DNA of 64,000 bases from Paenibacillus rubinfantis (lineage in GTDB: Bacteria; Bacillota; Bacilli; Paenibacillales; Paenibacillaceae): positions 62,001-126,000 of the forward strand of contig NZ_LN909063.1 of the NCBI RefSeq assembly GCF_001486505.1, given 5' to 3'. The notes below the pieces were generated by a model. The model ran no database searches, had not been told where the DNA came from, and saw only the letters and a list, made by a program, of their open reading frames with translations. Shown in pieces: positions 8,307-16,335 of this stretch (position 1 is the first letter of the stretch; each line of letters begins with the position of its first letter). The position numbers and the translations under genes were made by a program.

Positions 8307-9620
8307 TTACTGCGGGAAGAAGTTCGGCAGGTACTCCTTGTTCGCCTCCAGCATCTCGTCGAGCAGCTTGATGGCGACTTCGACCGATGGGACCAGCGGG
8401 TGATGCGCCAGTGCCTGCAAGGCGAGGTCACGGCTGCCGGTAACGGCGGCGTCGATCGCGAGCTGCTCGTAGGTTTTGACCGCATGGATCAGGCCCTTAG
8501 CCATCGGCGGGATCTTCGTCAGCGGGAGGGGAAGCGGGCCGGTCTTCGTGACCACGCAATTCACCTCGATGCTGGCATCGTCCGGCAAGAAGTCGAGGAT
8601 ACCATTGTTGGCGACGTTCAACGTCTGGATGTCGTTGGTGCCGTTATACAGCGAACGCATCAGGTTTACCGCTGCCTCCGAGTAATACGCACCCCCGCGC
8701 TGCTCCAGCTGCTTCGGCTTCTCCTTCAACTCGGGATTGTTGTAGAGCTCGAACAGCTCCTCTTCGACGCGTTTCACGACCTCGGCGCGGTTTTGCCCCT
8801 GATTCAGGGACTCCAGCTGCTCTTCCAGCATGGCATCGGTCATGTAGAAATATTTCAAATAGTATGAGGGCAGGGCGCGCAAAGAGCGGAGGAAGTCCGG
8901 GTTCCATTCCCGAGCCGGCACGTTTTTGGCGCTGTAGCCCGCCGTGTCGGCCAGCATTTCGTCCAGCTTATCTTCCCCGTTCACCTCGACCCGAGATATC
9001 CAATGCAGATGGTTCAGCCCAACGAATTCGGCATACACCCGGTCCGCGGCGACGCCATATTTGCCGGAGACCTGCTTGATCAAACCGATCGGCGCGTTGC
9101 AAAGCCCGATGCTTTTCACCTTGGAATACTTGAGAATCGCTTCAGTCACCATGCCCGCCGGGTTGGTGAAATTAAGCAGCCAGGCGTTTGGCGCCAGCTC
9201 CTCGATGTCGCGGCAGACGTCCAGCAGCACGGGAATCGTACGCAGCGCCTTTAGCATCCCGCCGGGGCCGGTCGTCTCTTGGCCGATGACGCCGTACTTC
9301 GGCGGAATCGACTCGTCCCGAGCCCGGGCATCAAGCATGCCGACACGCATCTGCGTGCTGACGAAGTCCGCGCCGGCGATGGCCGCCCGGCGATCCGTCG
9401 TTAGATGCACTTCGATTGGGACACCGGCTTGCTCCACCATCCGCTTGGCCAGGTTCCCCACGATGTTCAGCTTACGCAGGCCCGGCTCAATGTCGACCAG
9501 CCACAGATCCCGCACTGGCAGCTCTTGGTGGTGCCGAATAAAACCCTCCACCAGCTCGGGTGTATAAGAAGATCCGCCGCCGATAACGGCGATCTTTAAT
9601 CCTTGATTTGTCGTAGCCAA
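8307..9620 (-). CDS. Family 4 glycosidase, 6-phospho-beta-glucosidase type
   Basis: A 437-residue cytoplasmic GH4 enzyme. The NAD-binding loop IGGGSSYTPEL is at residues 13-23. CNAP at 174-177 belongs to the CNxP class that marks 6-phospho-beta-glucosidases (LicH/CelF relatives), and GLNHLHW around residue 203 supplies the probable metal-ligand His. Expected reaction: NAD+/Mn2+-dependent hydrolysis of 6-phospho-beta-glucosides. Start codon is TTG, 8 bases after AGGAGTG. It is the last gene of a lacI - kinase - GH4 operon. No PTS genes are seen nearby; the ABC importer and the BadF-type kinase could together supply a phosphorylated disaccharide, which is inference. Confidence 0.9.
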   Translation of the reverse strand: MATTNQGLKIAVIGGGSSYTPELVEGFIRHHQELPVRDLWLVDIEPGLRKLNIVGNLAKRMVEQAGVPIEVHLTTDRRAAIAGADFVSTQMRVGMLDARARDESIPPKYGVIGQETTGPGGMLKALRTIPVLLDVCRDIEELAPNAWLLNFTNPAGMVTEAILKYSKVKSIGLCNAPIGLIKQVSGKYGVAADRVYAEFVGLNHLHWISRVEVNGEDKLDEMLADTAGYSAKNVPAREWNPDFLRSLRALPSYYLKYFYMTDAMLEEQLESLNQGQNRAEVVKRVEEELFELYNNPELKEKPKQLEQRGGAYYSEAAVNLMRSLYNGTNDIQTLNVANNGILDFLPDDASIEVNCVVTKTGPLPLPLTKIPPMAKGLIHAVKTYEQLAIDAAVTGSRDLALQALAHHPLVPSVEVAIKLLDEMLEANKEYLPNFFPQ

Positions 9621-9632
9621 GATGAATCACTC

Positions 9633-10757
9633 CTATCTTAGGGTATAGGGGATAGCGTCAAATTCACGGTAAGCCGCCATCCGCTCGTGCATTTCACCGG
9701 AGACGGTAAGACCGTCTTCCTCCATGGCTGCCCAGACGGCGCCGACAACCGGCTCCGTCGACAACGTCACCACCGCGGCGCGCGGCGCTTCCGCCTGAAC
9801 AGCGCGCTCGATCGGCCCGCGGATCCAGCCGCGGTCGTCGGGGAAAGAAAGTGGAGAAGACGGGGGATGATCGGTGGGAACACCGGTCTCTTATACGCAT
9901 CTAGAGGTGGTAAAGAGCCGGGCTTCCGCCTGAACAGCGCGCTCGATCGGCCCGCGGATCCAGCCGCGGTCGCCTCGCGTCAGCAGGCTGCCGGCCAAGA
10001 CGACGTCAAACGCGTCGTCCTTCATCCCCAGCCTGCGAATCACCGCCACAGCGGACTTGGCCAGTTCGGTCCCCTGACGGTTCAAAATCTCCAGCGCGAC
10101 CGCATCGCCCTCGGCCGCCGCCGGGAACAACAGCCGCGTTGCGTCCACAGGGACATGCTTTCCATGGTCCAGGAAATCATTAAACATATCGTCCACGGTG
10201 GTGTACCCGAGCATTTCCAGCAACAACCCGGTCAGCCGGGTCGGCTGCTCGCGGCCATCCCAGGCGCGGATGACGGAGCGGAACACCTCGATGTTCAGCG
10301 CGCCGCCACCGCCGAAATCGCCGTACATATAATCGAAGCCGCCGCATTGAACATGCTCGCCCTGCGGGTTGCGACCGGCCGCGTTTGTGCCGGTCCCGCA
10401 GATCAGGGCGACGCCGTAAGGGCGGTTCGTGCCCGCGCGCAGCCCGATCATCGTGTCACAGTTGATCGTATATGTTGTAAACCCGATTTGTTGAACCATC
10501 GGGTGGAGGATTCGGTAATCCGCTTCACGGTCGGCACCAGCCAGCCCCAGGTAGGCATGCTGCAGATCCTCCAGGCGGATTCCCGCCTCGCCTACGGCCA
10601 TCAGCGCGGCTTCGCGAAGACTGGCAGCCGCTGTAGCGGCGCCTGTCTGGTGATTGCCGTTCCCGCTGTGGCCTTTGCCGAGCACATGGCCATGCTCATC
10701 GGTCAACAGGGCGTAGGTTTTGGTGCCGCCTCCATCGATCCCCATATAATAAGTCAA
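9633..10757 (-). pseudogene. BadF/BcrA-type sugar kinase (N-acetylglucosamine kinase-like), interrupted
   Basis: Starting at a TTG (10757) after AAGGAGTG, the protein reads MTYYMGIDGGGTKTYALL, the phosphate-1 loop of the ASKHA kinase fold, with LGLAGAD and ICGTGTNAAG motifs further on. Reading is open to a TAA at 9891. The natural C-terminus (VVTLSTEPVVGAVWAAMEED and onward) is encoded in the same frame further on, ending with TAG at 9633. Between them sits a 135-bp insertion made of 84 bp of unrelated sequence plus a second copy of 51 bp of the gene. Removing it restores a 329-codon gene, the normal family size. Either a genuine mutation or an assembly artefact. Operon position between lacI and GH4 is tight (6 and 12 bp). 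Confidence 0.8.
9787..9972. repeat. 51-bp direct duplication flanking an 84-bp insert inside the kinase gene
   Basis: Bases 9787-9837 and 9922-9972 are identical. The 84 bases between (9838-9921) have no coding continuity with the kinase. At 9884-9902 the insert matches the 19-bp Tn5 mosaic end at 17 positions (CTCTTATACGCATCT core). The offset, 135 bp, is a multiple of three, but the insert brings in the stop at 9891. Confidence 0.9.
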
Positions 10758-10763
10758 TCGTCG

Positions 10764-11756
10764 TCACTCCTTACGGACGGTAGTTTCGCGGATCATCAGC
10801 ACCGGATCGATTCGCTGTCCTGCGCCACGTTTCATGCGCCCGTCGATCCGCTTCAGCAGCATGTCGGCGGCAGCCAGCGCTATTCTGTCTGCGGGTTGCT
10901 GAACGGTGGTAAGCCGCGGCCGCAACTCTGATGCGATATAGTGGTCGTCAAACCCCACGACCGTCACCTGATCCGGCACGGAGATACCGGCTTGCATCAG
11001 GGCGTTCATGACGCCGAGAGCGATGTTATCATCGCCGGCGAACACGGCGGTGGGCAGGCGTCCTTCGCTGATCCAGCGTTTGCACGTATCGTAACCGAAG
11101 GCAATTCCAAAATCCCCGTGCACAACCTCGAATGGCTCGAGCCCCTGTTCCGAAAGCGCCTGCAAAAACCCGCTGCGCCGCTCCCGGGTACTGCGAAACA
11201 TCTCCCCGCCACACAAATGGGCAATGGACGTATGTCCCAGATCAAGCAAATGCTTAGTGGCGGCATAACCGCCCTTGAAGTTGTCAATCATCACGGAGAA
11301 GCTGTCATTCTCCGGCTTTTGGTTGTCAATTAACACATAGGGAATCCCGCGGCGCTTTAACTCAACGATGTAATTGTCCTCCTCCATCGGGGAGAGCAAA
11401 ATCATGCCGTCGACGCGATCTTCCTGAATCAAATAGTGGCTGCCGTCACTGCCAATTCCGGTCGTAATCGAGATCGCCAGGAAATAGCCGCGCAGCGCCA
11501 ACACTTCGTTTAATTCCTTCACCACTTGGTCAAAAAAAGAGTCCTGCAACGTCGTCACGATGACGCCGATAATCCCGGTTTTGCCGCTGGCGAGGCTGCG
11601 GGCGGCCGCATTGGGGCGGTAGTCCAGCTCCTTCATGGCCTCCAGCACCTTTTGGCGATTTTTCTCCCGAACGGTTTCCGCCCCGTTGAGGACACGGGAG
11701 ACCGTGACCACGGACAACCCGGATTTTTTGGCGACGTCAAAAATACTAACCTTCAT
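10764..11756 (-). CDS. LacI-family transcriptional repressor
   Basis: A 330-residue regulator. The N-terminal headpiece (IFDVAKKSGLSVVTVSRVLNG) is the LacI helix-turn-helix with hinge YRPNAAARSLASGKTG. The periplasmic-binding-protein-like core carries MILLSPMEED and the C-terminal VVGFDDHYIASELRPRLTTV. It is the first gene of the operon with the BadF kinase and the GH4 6-phospho-beta-glucosidase. It probably represses its own operon through the palindrome at 11827 and is relieved by a sugar or sugar phosphate from the pathway. The effector cannot be read from the sequence. Confidence 0.93.
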   Translation of the reverse strand: MKVSIFDVAKKSGLSVVTVSRVLNGAETVREKNRQKVLEAMKELDYRPNAAARSLASGKTGIIGVIVTTLQDSFFDQVVKELNEVLALRGYFLAISITTGIGSDGSHYLIQEDRVDGMILLSPMEEDNYIVELKRRGIPYVLIDNQKPENDSFSVMIDNFKGGYAATKHLLDLGHTSIAHLCGGEMFRSTRERRSGFLQALSEQGLEPFEVVHGDFGIAFGYDTCKRWISEGRLPTAVFAGDDNIALGVMNALMQAGISVPDQVTVVGFDDHYIASELRPRLTTVQQPADRIALAAADMLLKRIDGRMKRGAGQRIDPVLMIRETTVRKE

Positions 11757-11826
11757 CTCGATATCTCCTCATGTGATATTCGCCCCGGCTTTTAGATTGG
11801 CTTAAGAACCACCAACCTTTCTTACT

Positions 11827-11848
11827 AAAGTTTAAGCGCTTTAACTTT
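11827..11848. promoter_or_regulatory. Probable LacI-type operator
   Basis: A 22-bp near-perfect palindrome AAAGTTTAAGCGCTTTAACT-TT centred on the CG step typical of LacI-family operators lies about 75 bp upstream of the lacI gene start. A weaker relative, TTAAAGCGTATTAA, is at about 11904-11917. Confidence 0.7.
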
Positions 11849-12056
11849 TGGGCATAGGTGTAAGATTTAATTGTGAATAAAGGGGACAATCGTTGTCGTA
11901 AAATTAAAGCGTATTAATTATTGCTAATAATAACCCTAGCATAGAGGATCAAGTATAAATAATCAACCCTCTTGTTAGTAAGTTAGGAGTACTATCAAAT
12001 TGGGCAACGGGATGTGTAAGGGGAGCTGAGTGAAACGTTCAAACCGGTCGTCTCGC

Positions 12057-12239
12057 TAACGCTTAGGAGACACACTAAATGGGCAAAAATTGGGAGGTGT
12101 GGGATGTAACGCTTACCAGAGAGCTTATTTCCCCGTTTTAGAGGTAAAGGAGGGAAATTTGGCCAATATAAGCATGCTCACAAGCGTTAGATGTGAAAAT
12201 CATCGATTTATGCCCAAATAAGCACTCTGGTCAGCGTTA
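12057..12239. repeat. Four copies of a 24-bp repeat, two in each orientation, 50-bp spacing
   Basis: Plus-strand copies at 12057-12080 and 12107-12130 begin TAACGCTTA and (second copy) end GAGAGCTTATTT. Minus-strand copies at 12166-12189 and 12216-12239 read TAACGCTTGTGAGCATGC and TAACGCTGACCAGAGTGC when reversed. Starts within each pair are exactly 50 bp apart, and the pairs face each other, so the whole block can fold as one imperfect dyad. Confidence 0.8.
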
Positions 12240-12314
12240 ACGGTAATCTTGGGCGGCTGGCCGCCCCGGCACCTTGAAGAACGAACCCCTAGTGGGCCTA
12301 GCAGAAGGGTCAGC

Positions 12315-12524
12315 TTAGACGGTGGGGTACGGAGGCGGGGTTAAGAAGCCGTCGATCTCCAGCGCTTTTTTCTCAATTTCCTCCCGGGTTAAGATCCCTT
12401 TATCGATAAGCAGCTCCATGATGGCGCTTAAGGTCACCAATTGGTGATAATGCTCTTCCTTCATATCCGCCAGTTTGGCGAGCACATTGACTTCGTTCAT
12501 CGGCGTCGAGTAGTAGGAATCCAT
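12315..12524 (-). CDS. Small conserved-looking protein of unknown function
   Basis: A 69-residue acidic, helical protein (MDSYYSTPMNEVNVLAKLAD...) ending in a proline-rich FLTPPPYPTV tail. A GAGGGAGGTTATTTC ribosome site precedes the ATG. The segment AIMELLIDKGILTREEIEKK resembles the helical hairpins of nitrile-hydratase-type or regulatory small proteins, but I do not recognise a family. It stands alone on the minus strand, divergent from the HtrA gene. Good start signal and codon usage make it likely real. Confidence 0.6.
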   Translation of the reverse strand: MDSYYSTPMNEVNVLAKLADMKEEHYHQLVTLSAIMELLIDKGILTREEIEKKALEIDGFLTPPPYPTV

Positions 12525-12937
12525 GAAATAACCTCCCTCAGATGGCTGCGCGAAAAGCGCAGGTTTTTGTGTTTCTTGCCTTCTTATCTGCGACGGGATA
12601 GGGGCGGCGAGATCGCTATAAAAATCCCGTTAATTCCCTGATCAAATTCTGCTTCTAAACCATCAAAATATGGTAAAATAAATCTATCAATCTATCGCTT
12701 TAATATAGTGTAGTCATGGGTGAGGTCAAACATTCCAATTTTCAGAAAAAAAAGCGGCAATTTCCCGAAGTTCAGGCAACATCTCTCCGGTTCATGACGT
12801 TAAAGAAATAAAAGGAACGCGTGAATATGGCTAGGCCGTCACGGCATAAAGTTGAAGGGGACCTATGCTTGGGGCGGATGGCATACAGGAGATGCCAACG
12901 CGGTTTTGGGGAAGAGCGACGGAGGGAGAGAATAGAG
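12525..12937. other. Intergenic region upstream of the HtrA gene
   Basis: An AT-rich stretch (about 12640-12800) probably carries divergent promoters for the small protein and the protease. An in-frame ATG at 12821 would extend the protease by 39 residues, but it lacks a good ribosome site and the extension (MARPSRHKVEGDLCLGRM...) has no family character. Confidence 0.4.
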
Positions 12938-14212
12938 ATGGGATGGTTTGACGATGACTTTTATTCCACCAAGGTTCCGGGGCGGCGCGTGCGCTTGTCC
13001 GAAGGCGGCAGCCTGCGGCGTTGGCGCGGGGGGCCTCGGAAGCATCACCGGCGGGGGTTGTCCACGCTGCAGGTCTCTTTAATCTCTTCCGTTCTTAGCG
13101 CGGTGGTGGCCGTGCTGTTGTTCAGTTTTATCACGGGGCTTCCTTCCTCATCAACTCGTCATGTCGCAACCGGCAGCGCTGTTTTGCTCTCGGATGGCGG
13201 CGATCCCTATGACCGGATCACCACAGCGGCGGCCAAAGTAGCCCCCGCTGTGGTGAGCATCCTCAACCACGGGGAATTGTCGGACGGCGATCCGGAGCAG
13301 GCGGCATTGGGATCGGGCGTGATTTTTAAGAAGGAGAAGGGCAAGGCCTTTATTATAACGAATACGCATGTGATCAGCGACGCGAGCGATCTGGAGATCG
13401 TAACGAGCGACGGGGCTTCGCGTGAGGCCAAGGTTGTTGGGCAAGACTCCATTAACGACATCGCTGTACTGGAAATCGACGGCCAAGGCATCGATACGGT
13501 GATCGAGCTGGGCGATTCCCAGAAGCTGCATGCGGGGGAAACGGTGATCGCCGTCGGCAACCCGCTGGGGCTTGGCGGGACCGTGACGTTTGGAATCGTG
13601 AGCTATAACGGGCGGATGATTCCGGTGTCGCTGAACCAGGATGGCGTGTACGACTGGGAGCAGGAAGTCATCCAGACGGACGCGGCCATTAACGAGGGCA
13701 ACAGCGGCGGGGCACTGGTGGATCTAAACGGTCGGCTGATCGGGATCAATACGATGAAGATTTCCGATACCGGGGTAGAGGGACTGGGCTTCGCCATTCC
13801 GGTCAACGAAGTGATGAAGACGGTGGATGATCTGCTGTTACACGGCAAGGTGGTTCGTCCGTATATGGGCGTCTACACGTTGGATTTGAATAACCGCTTT
13901 TCTCCGATCACTGACGAGCAGCGCGCGGATCTCAAGCTGCCGAACCATGTCAAGGAGGGCGTCATCGTCCTGGAGGCGCATGGACCGGCGGAGGATGCGG
14001 GCTTGAAGCTGAATGACGTCATTACTCAGCTCGATAAGCAACCGATTCAATCGACCTTGGAATTGCGCCGATACTTGTACGAGAACAAGAAGATCGGCGA
14101 TGATCTGGAGGTTACGTACTACCGGGAGGGGAAGCTGGAGAAGACGACCTTGAAGCTAACGGATAAACCTTCCGAAGCGGAGATCCAACAAGGCTTGGAC
14201 GAAGACAAATAA
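12938..14212 (+). CDS. HtrA/DegP-like membrane-anchored serine protease with PDZ domain
   Basis: A 424-residue S1C protease. It has a charged cytoplasmic N-terminus, one membrane helix at about residues 44-68, then the trypsin-like domain with the catalytic triad His144 (TNTHVISD), Asp174 (INDIAVLE) and Ser256 (NEGNSGGAL). A C-terminal PDZ domain (about 305-410) includes VIVLEAHGPAEDAGLKLNDVI. The start was chosen because GGAGGGAGAG lies 8 bases upstream. It works outside the membrane in degrading misfolded secreted proteins. In Bacillus an htrA-type gene lies close to rlmH near the chromosome origin, matching the order here. Confidence 0.94.
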   Translation: MGWFDDDFYSTKVPGRRVRLSEGGSLRRWRGGPRKHHRRGLSTLQVSLISSVLSAVVAVLLFSFITGLPSSSTRHVATGSAVLLSDGGDPYDRITTAAAKVAPAVVSILNHGELSDGDPEQAALGSGVIFKKEKGKAFIITNTHVISDASDLEIVTSDGASREAKVVGQDSINDIAVLEIDGQGIDTVIELGDSQKLHAGETVIAVGNPLGLGGTVTFGIVSYNGRMIPVSLNQDGVYDWEQEVIQTDAAINEGNSGGALVDLNGRLIGINTMKISDTGVEGLGFAIPVNEVMKTVDDLLLHGKVVRPYMGVYTLDLNNRFSPITDEQRADLKLPNHVKEGVIVLEAHGPAEDAGLKLNDVITQLDKQPIQSTLELRRYLYENKKIGDDLEVTYYREGKLEKTTLKLTDKPSEAEIQQGLDEDK

Positions 14213-14317
14213 ACAAGGATTGCAGGAGAGATTCCGAAGACAGGACAGCCGTAGACTGAAACGACTGGAATGGGTCGGGGTCTCTTTTTGTATGCGGGGG
14301 GAAGAAGGAGGATGGAC

Positions 14318-16198
14318 ATGAGCGCGACATATCCCTTTTCGGGTAAATCTCGGCAACTGCTATTGGAGCAAATGGCGAACCTGGCCGAGCCGCTGGATCT
14401 GCTGGTCGTGGGCGGCGGGATCACCGGGGCGGGAATCGCCCTGGACGCGGCGGCGCGGGGAATGCGGGTTGGACTTGTGGAGATGCAGGATTTTGCCGCC
14501 GGGACGTCAAGCCGTTCGACCAAGCTGGTGCATGGCGGGCTGCGTTATCTGAAGCAACTGGAGATCGGCGTTGTGGCGGAGGTTGGGCGCGAGCGGGCGA
14601 TTGTGTACGAGAACGGTCCGCATGTGACAACTCCAGAACGGATGCTGCTGCCGATCTATCGGGGCGGCACGTTTGGACGGTTCAGCACGTCGCTGGGGCT
14701 GCGCGTGTACGACTTCCTCGCGGGGGTGAAGCGCGGGGAACGGCGCAGCATGTTGTCGGCCGCGGAGACGCTGGCGAGGGAGCCGCTGCTGAAACAAGAG
14801 GGGCTGCTGGGCGGCGGGTACTACGTGGAGTACCGTACGGACGACGCCCGCTTGACCCTTGAGGTGCTCAAGGAAGCAGCGGCCCGCGGGGCGATGGCGG
14901 TCAACTATGCCAAAGTGACCGCATTCCGGTACGAAGGCGCGCGGCTGATGGGCGCCGAAGTGACGGATCTGGCCGGTGAGCGGGCGTATGAGCTGCGCGC
15001 CCGGAAGGTCGTCAACGCGGCGGGACCGTGGGTGGATGCGCTGCGCGAGATGGACGGGTCCAAGCAGGGCAAAATGCTGCAATTGACCAAAGGCGTGCAC
15101 CTGGTGTTCGATCAGGAGCGGTTTCCGCTGCGGCAGGCGGTGTATTTTGATACGCCGGACGGCCGCATGGTGTTCGCGATTCCGCGCGAGGGCAAGACGT
15201 ACGTGGGCACGACGGACACGGTGTATCACGGCGAGCTTGCCCATCCGCGGATGACGGAGGCCGATCGCGATTATATTCTGGGCGCGATCAACGGAATGTT
15301 TCCCGGGCTGGACCTCACGGCGGCGGACGTGGAATCCAGCTGGGCTGGCGTGCGGCCGCTCATTTATGAAGAGGGCAAATCGCCTTCGGAAATTTCCCGC
15401 AAGGATGAAATTTGGGAGTCGGCGTCCGGCCTGATCACCATTGCCGGCGGCAAGCTGACCGGCTACCGCAAGATGGCGGAGCTGGTCGTGGACCGTGTGT
15501 CCGCCAAGTTGAAGCGGGAGTTCGGGCGGAGCTTCGCTGCGTGCTCCACCCGAACGATGCCGATCTCCGGCGGGCAGGTGGGCGGCTCGCAGGGACTACC
15601 CGGGTTCGCGGCGCGCAAGGTGCAGGAAGCGGCCGAGCGCGGCGTCCCGCAGGCGGTTGCCGCCAAGTGGGCGGCCCGCTATGGGGCGAACGTCGATCGG
15701 CTGCTGGCTCTGGCCGGCGATCCGAAGGGACGGCCGAAGGAGGGGCCGATCGTTCGCGTGGGGGCCGGCCCGTGGCTAGATGCTGCCGGTCCACCAGAAG
15801 CAGCGGCTTCGACAGGGGCCCCGGCTTCGGCCTCTTCGGGCTCTGTTAGGGAACCCGATTTGGCCGGGCGGGGCACCGAAGCTGGCGCACTCGCCGCGGA
15901 AAACGCGGAAGGCGGCCCGGGGGCACTGCGGCCCCCGACCGGTTCACCCCGACTCCCGCTGGAGGTGGCGGTCCCGCTGCAGTATGCCTTGGAAGCGGAG
16001 ATGGCGATGACACCGGTGGATTTTTTCGTGCGGAGAACGGGGGCTTTGTTGTTTGACATCGCTTGGGTACGGCGGTGGAAGGAGCCGGTTATCGATGAGA
16101 TGACCCGGTATTTCGACTGGCCGGAGGACGTGAAGCGGCAGCGGACGGAGGAGCTGGACCGGGCGTTGGCGGAGGCAACAAGTCCGGAAAATAGATAG
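14318..16198 (+). CDS. glpD: Aerobic glycerol-3-phosphate dehydrogenase with an unusual internal linker
   Basis: A 626-residue FAD enzyme that oxidises glycerol-3-phosphate to dihydroxyacetone phosphate at the membrane and feeds electrons to quinone. The FAD loop LVVGGGITGAGIALDAAARG is near residues 29-48, then TSSRSTKLVHGGLRYL. The glycerol-phosphate-binding TKGVHLVF and GGKLTGYR stretches follow, and the C-terminal GlpD cap (DFFVRRTGALLFDI) is intact. The ATG at 14318 is 6 bases after AGGAGG. Typical GlpD proteins are about 550-560 residues. The excess is an Ala/Pro/Gly/Ser/Glu-rich stretch encoded at about 15770-15960 between the two C-terminal parts. No glpF or glpK neighbours are seen. 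Confidence 0.93.
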   Translation: MSATYPFSGKSRQLLLEQMANLAEPLDLLVVGGGITGAGIALDAAARGMRVGLVEMQDFAAGTSSRSTKLVHGGLRYLKQLEIGVVAEVGRERAIVYENGPHVTTPERMLLPIYRGGTFGRFSTSLGLRVYDFLAGVKRGERRSMLSAAETLAREPLLKQEGLLGGGYYVEYRTDDARLTLEVLKEAAARGAMAVNYAKVTAFRYEGARLMGAEVTDLAGERAYELRARKVVNAAGPWVDALREMDGSKQGKMLQLTKGVHLVFDQERFPLRQAVYFDTPDGRMVFAIPREGKTYVGTTDTVYHGELAHPRMTEADRDYILGAINGMFPGLDLTAADVESSWAGVRPLIYEEGKSPSEISRKDEIWESASGLITIAGGKLTGYRKMAELVVDRVSAKLKREFGRSFAACSTRTMPISGGQVGGSQGLPGFAARKVQEAAERGVPQAVAAKWAARYGANVDRLLALAGDPKGRPKEGPIVRVGAGPWLDAAGPPEAAASTGAPASASSGSVREPDLAGRGTEAGALAAENAEGGPGALRPPTGSPRLPLEVAVPLQYALEAEMAMTPVDFFVRRTGALLFDIAWVRRWKEPVIDEMTRYFDWPEDVKRQRTEELDRALAEATSPENR

Positions 16199-16335
16199 GG
16201 AATAGCTGGGATCTAAGGTTAAAACTTGAAGATAATGTGATTTTATTGTAGGAACAAGGAATTTGTCCTTTTTCTGTCGAACTAGAACTTAGAGAGCAAG
16301 TAACGATATCGATGGGGGAAAGAGGGCAAGGGGTC

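Larger units (their letters stand above)
11757..12314. other. 558-bp gene-free region with promoter, operators and repeats
   Basis: The left part holds the lacI operon promoter region and the palindromes at 11827 and about 11904. The right part holds the paired 24-bp repeat array (12057-12239) and a GC-rich inverted stretch (GGCGGCTGGCCGCC, about 12252-12265). I see no open reading frame with a ribosome site. Confidence 0.6.

Noticed and set aside
9687..10931. Long plus-strand open frame (414 codons) antisense to the kinase and lacI genes
   Set aside because: Shadow of GC-rich minus-strand genes; composition shows no family features and it spans two real genes.
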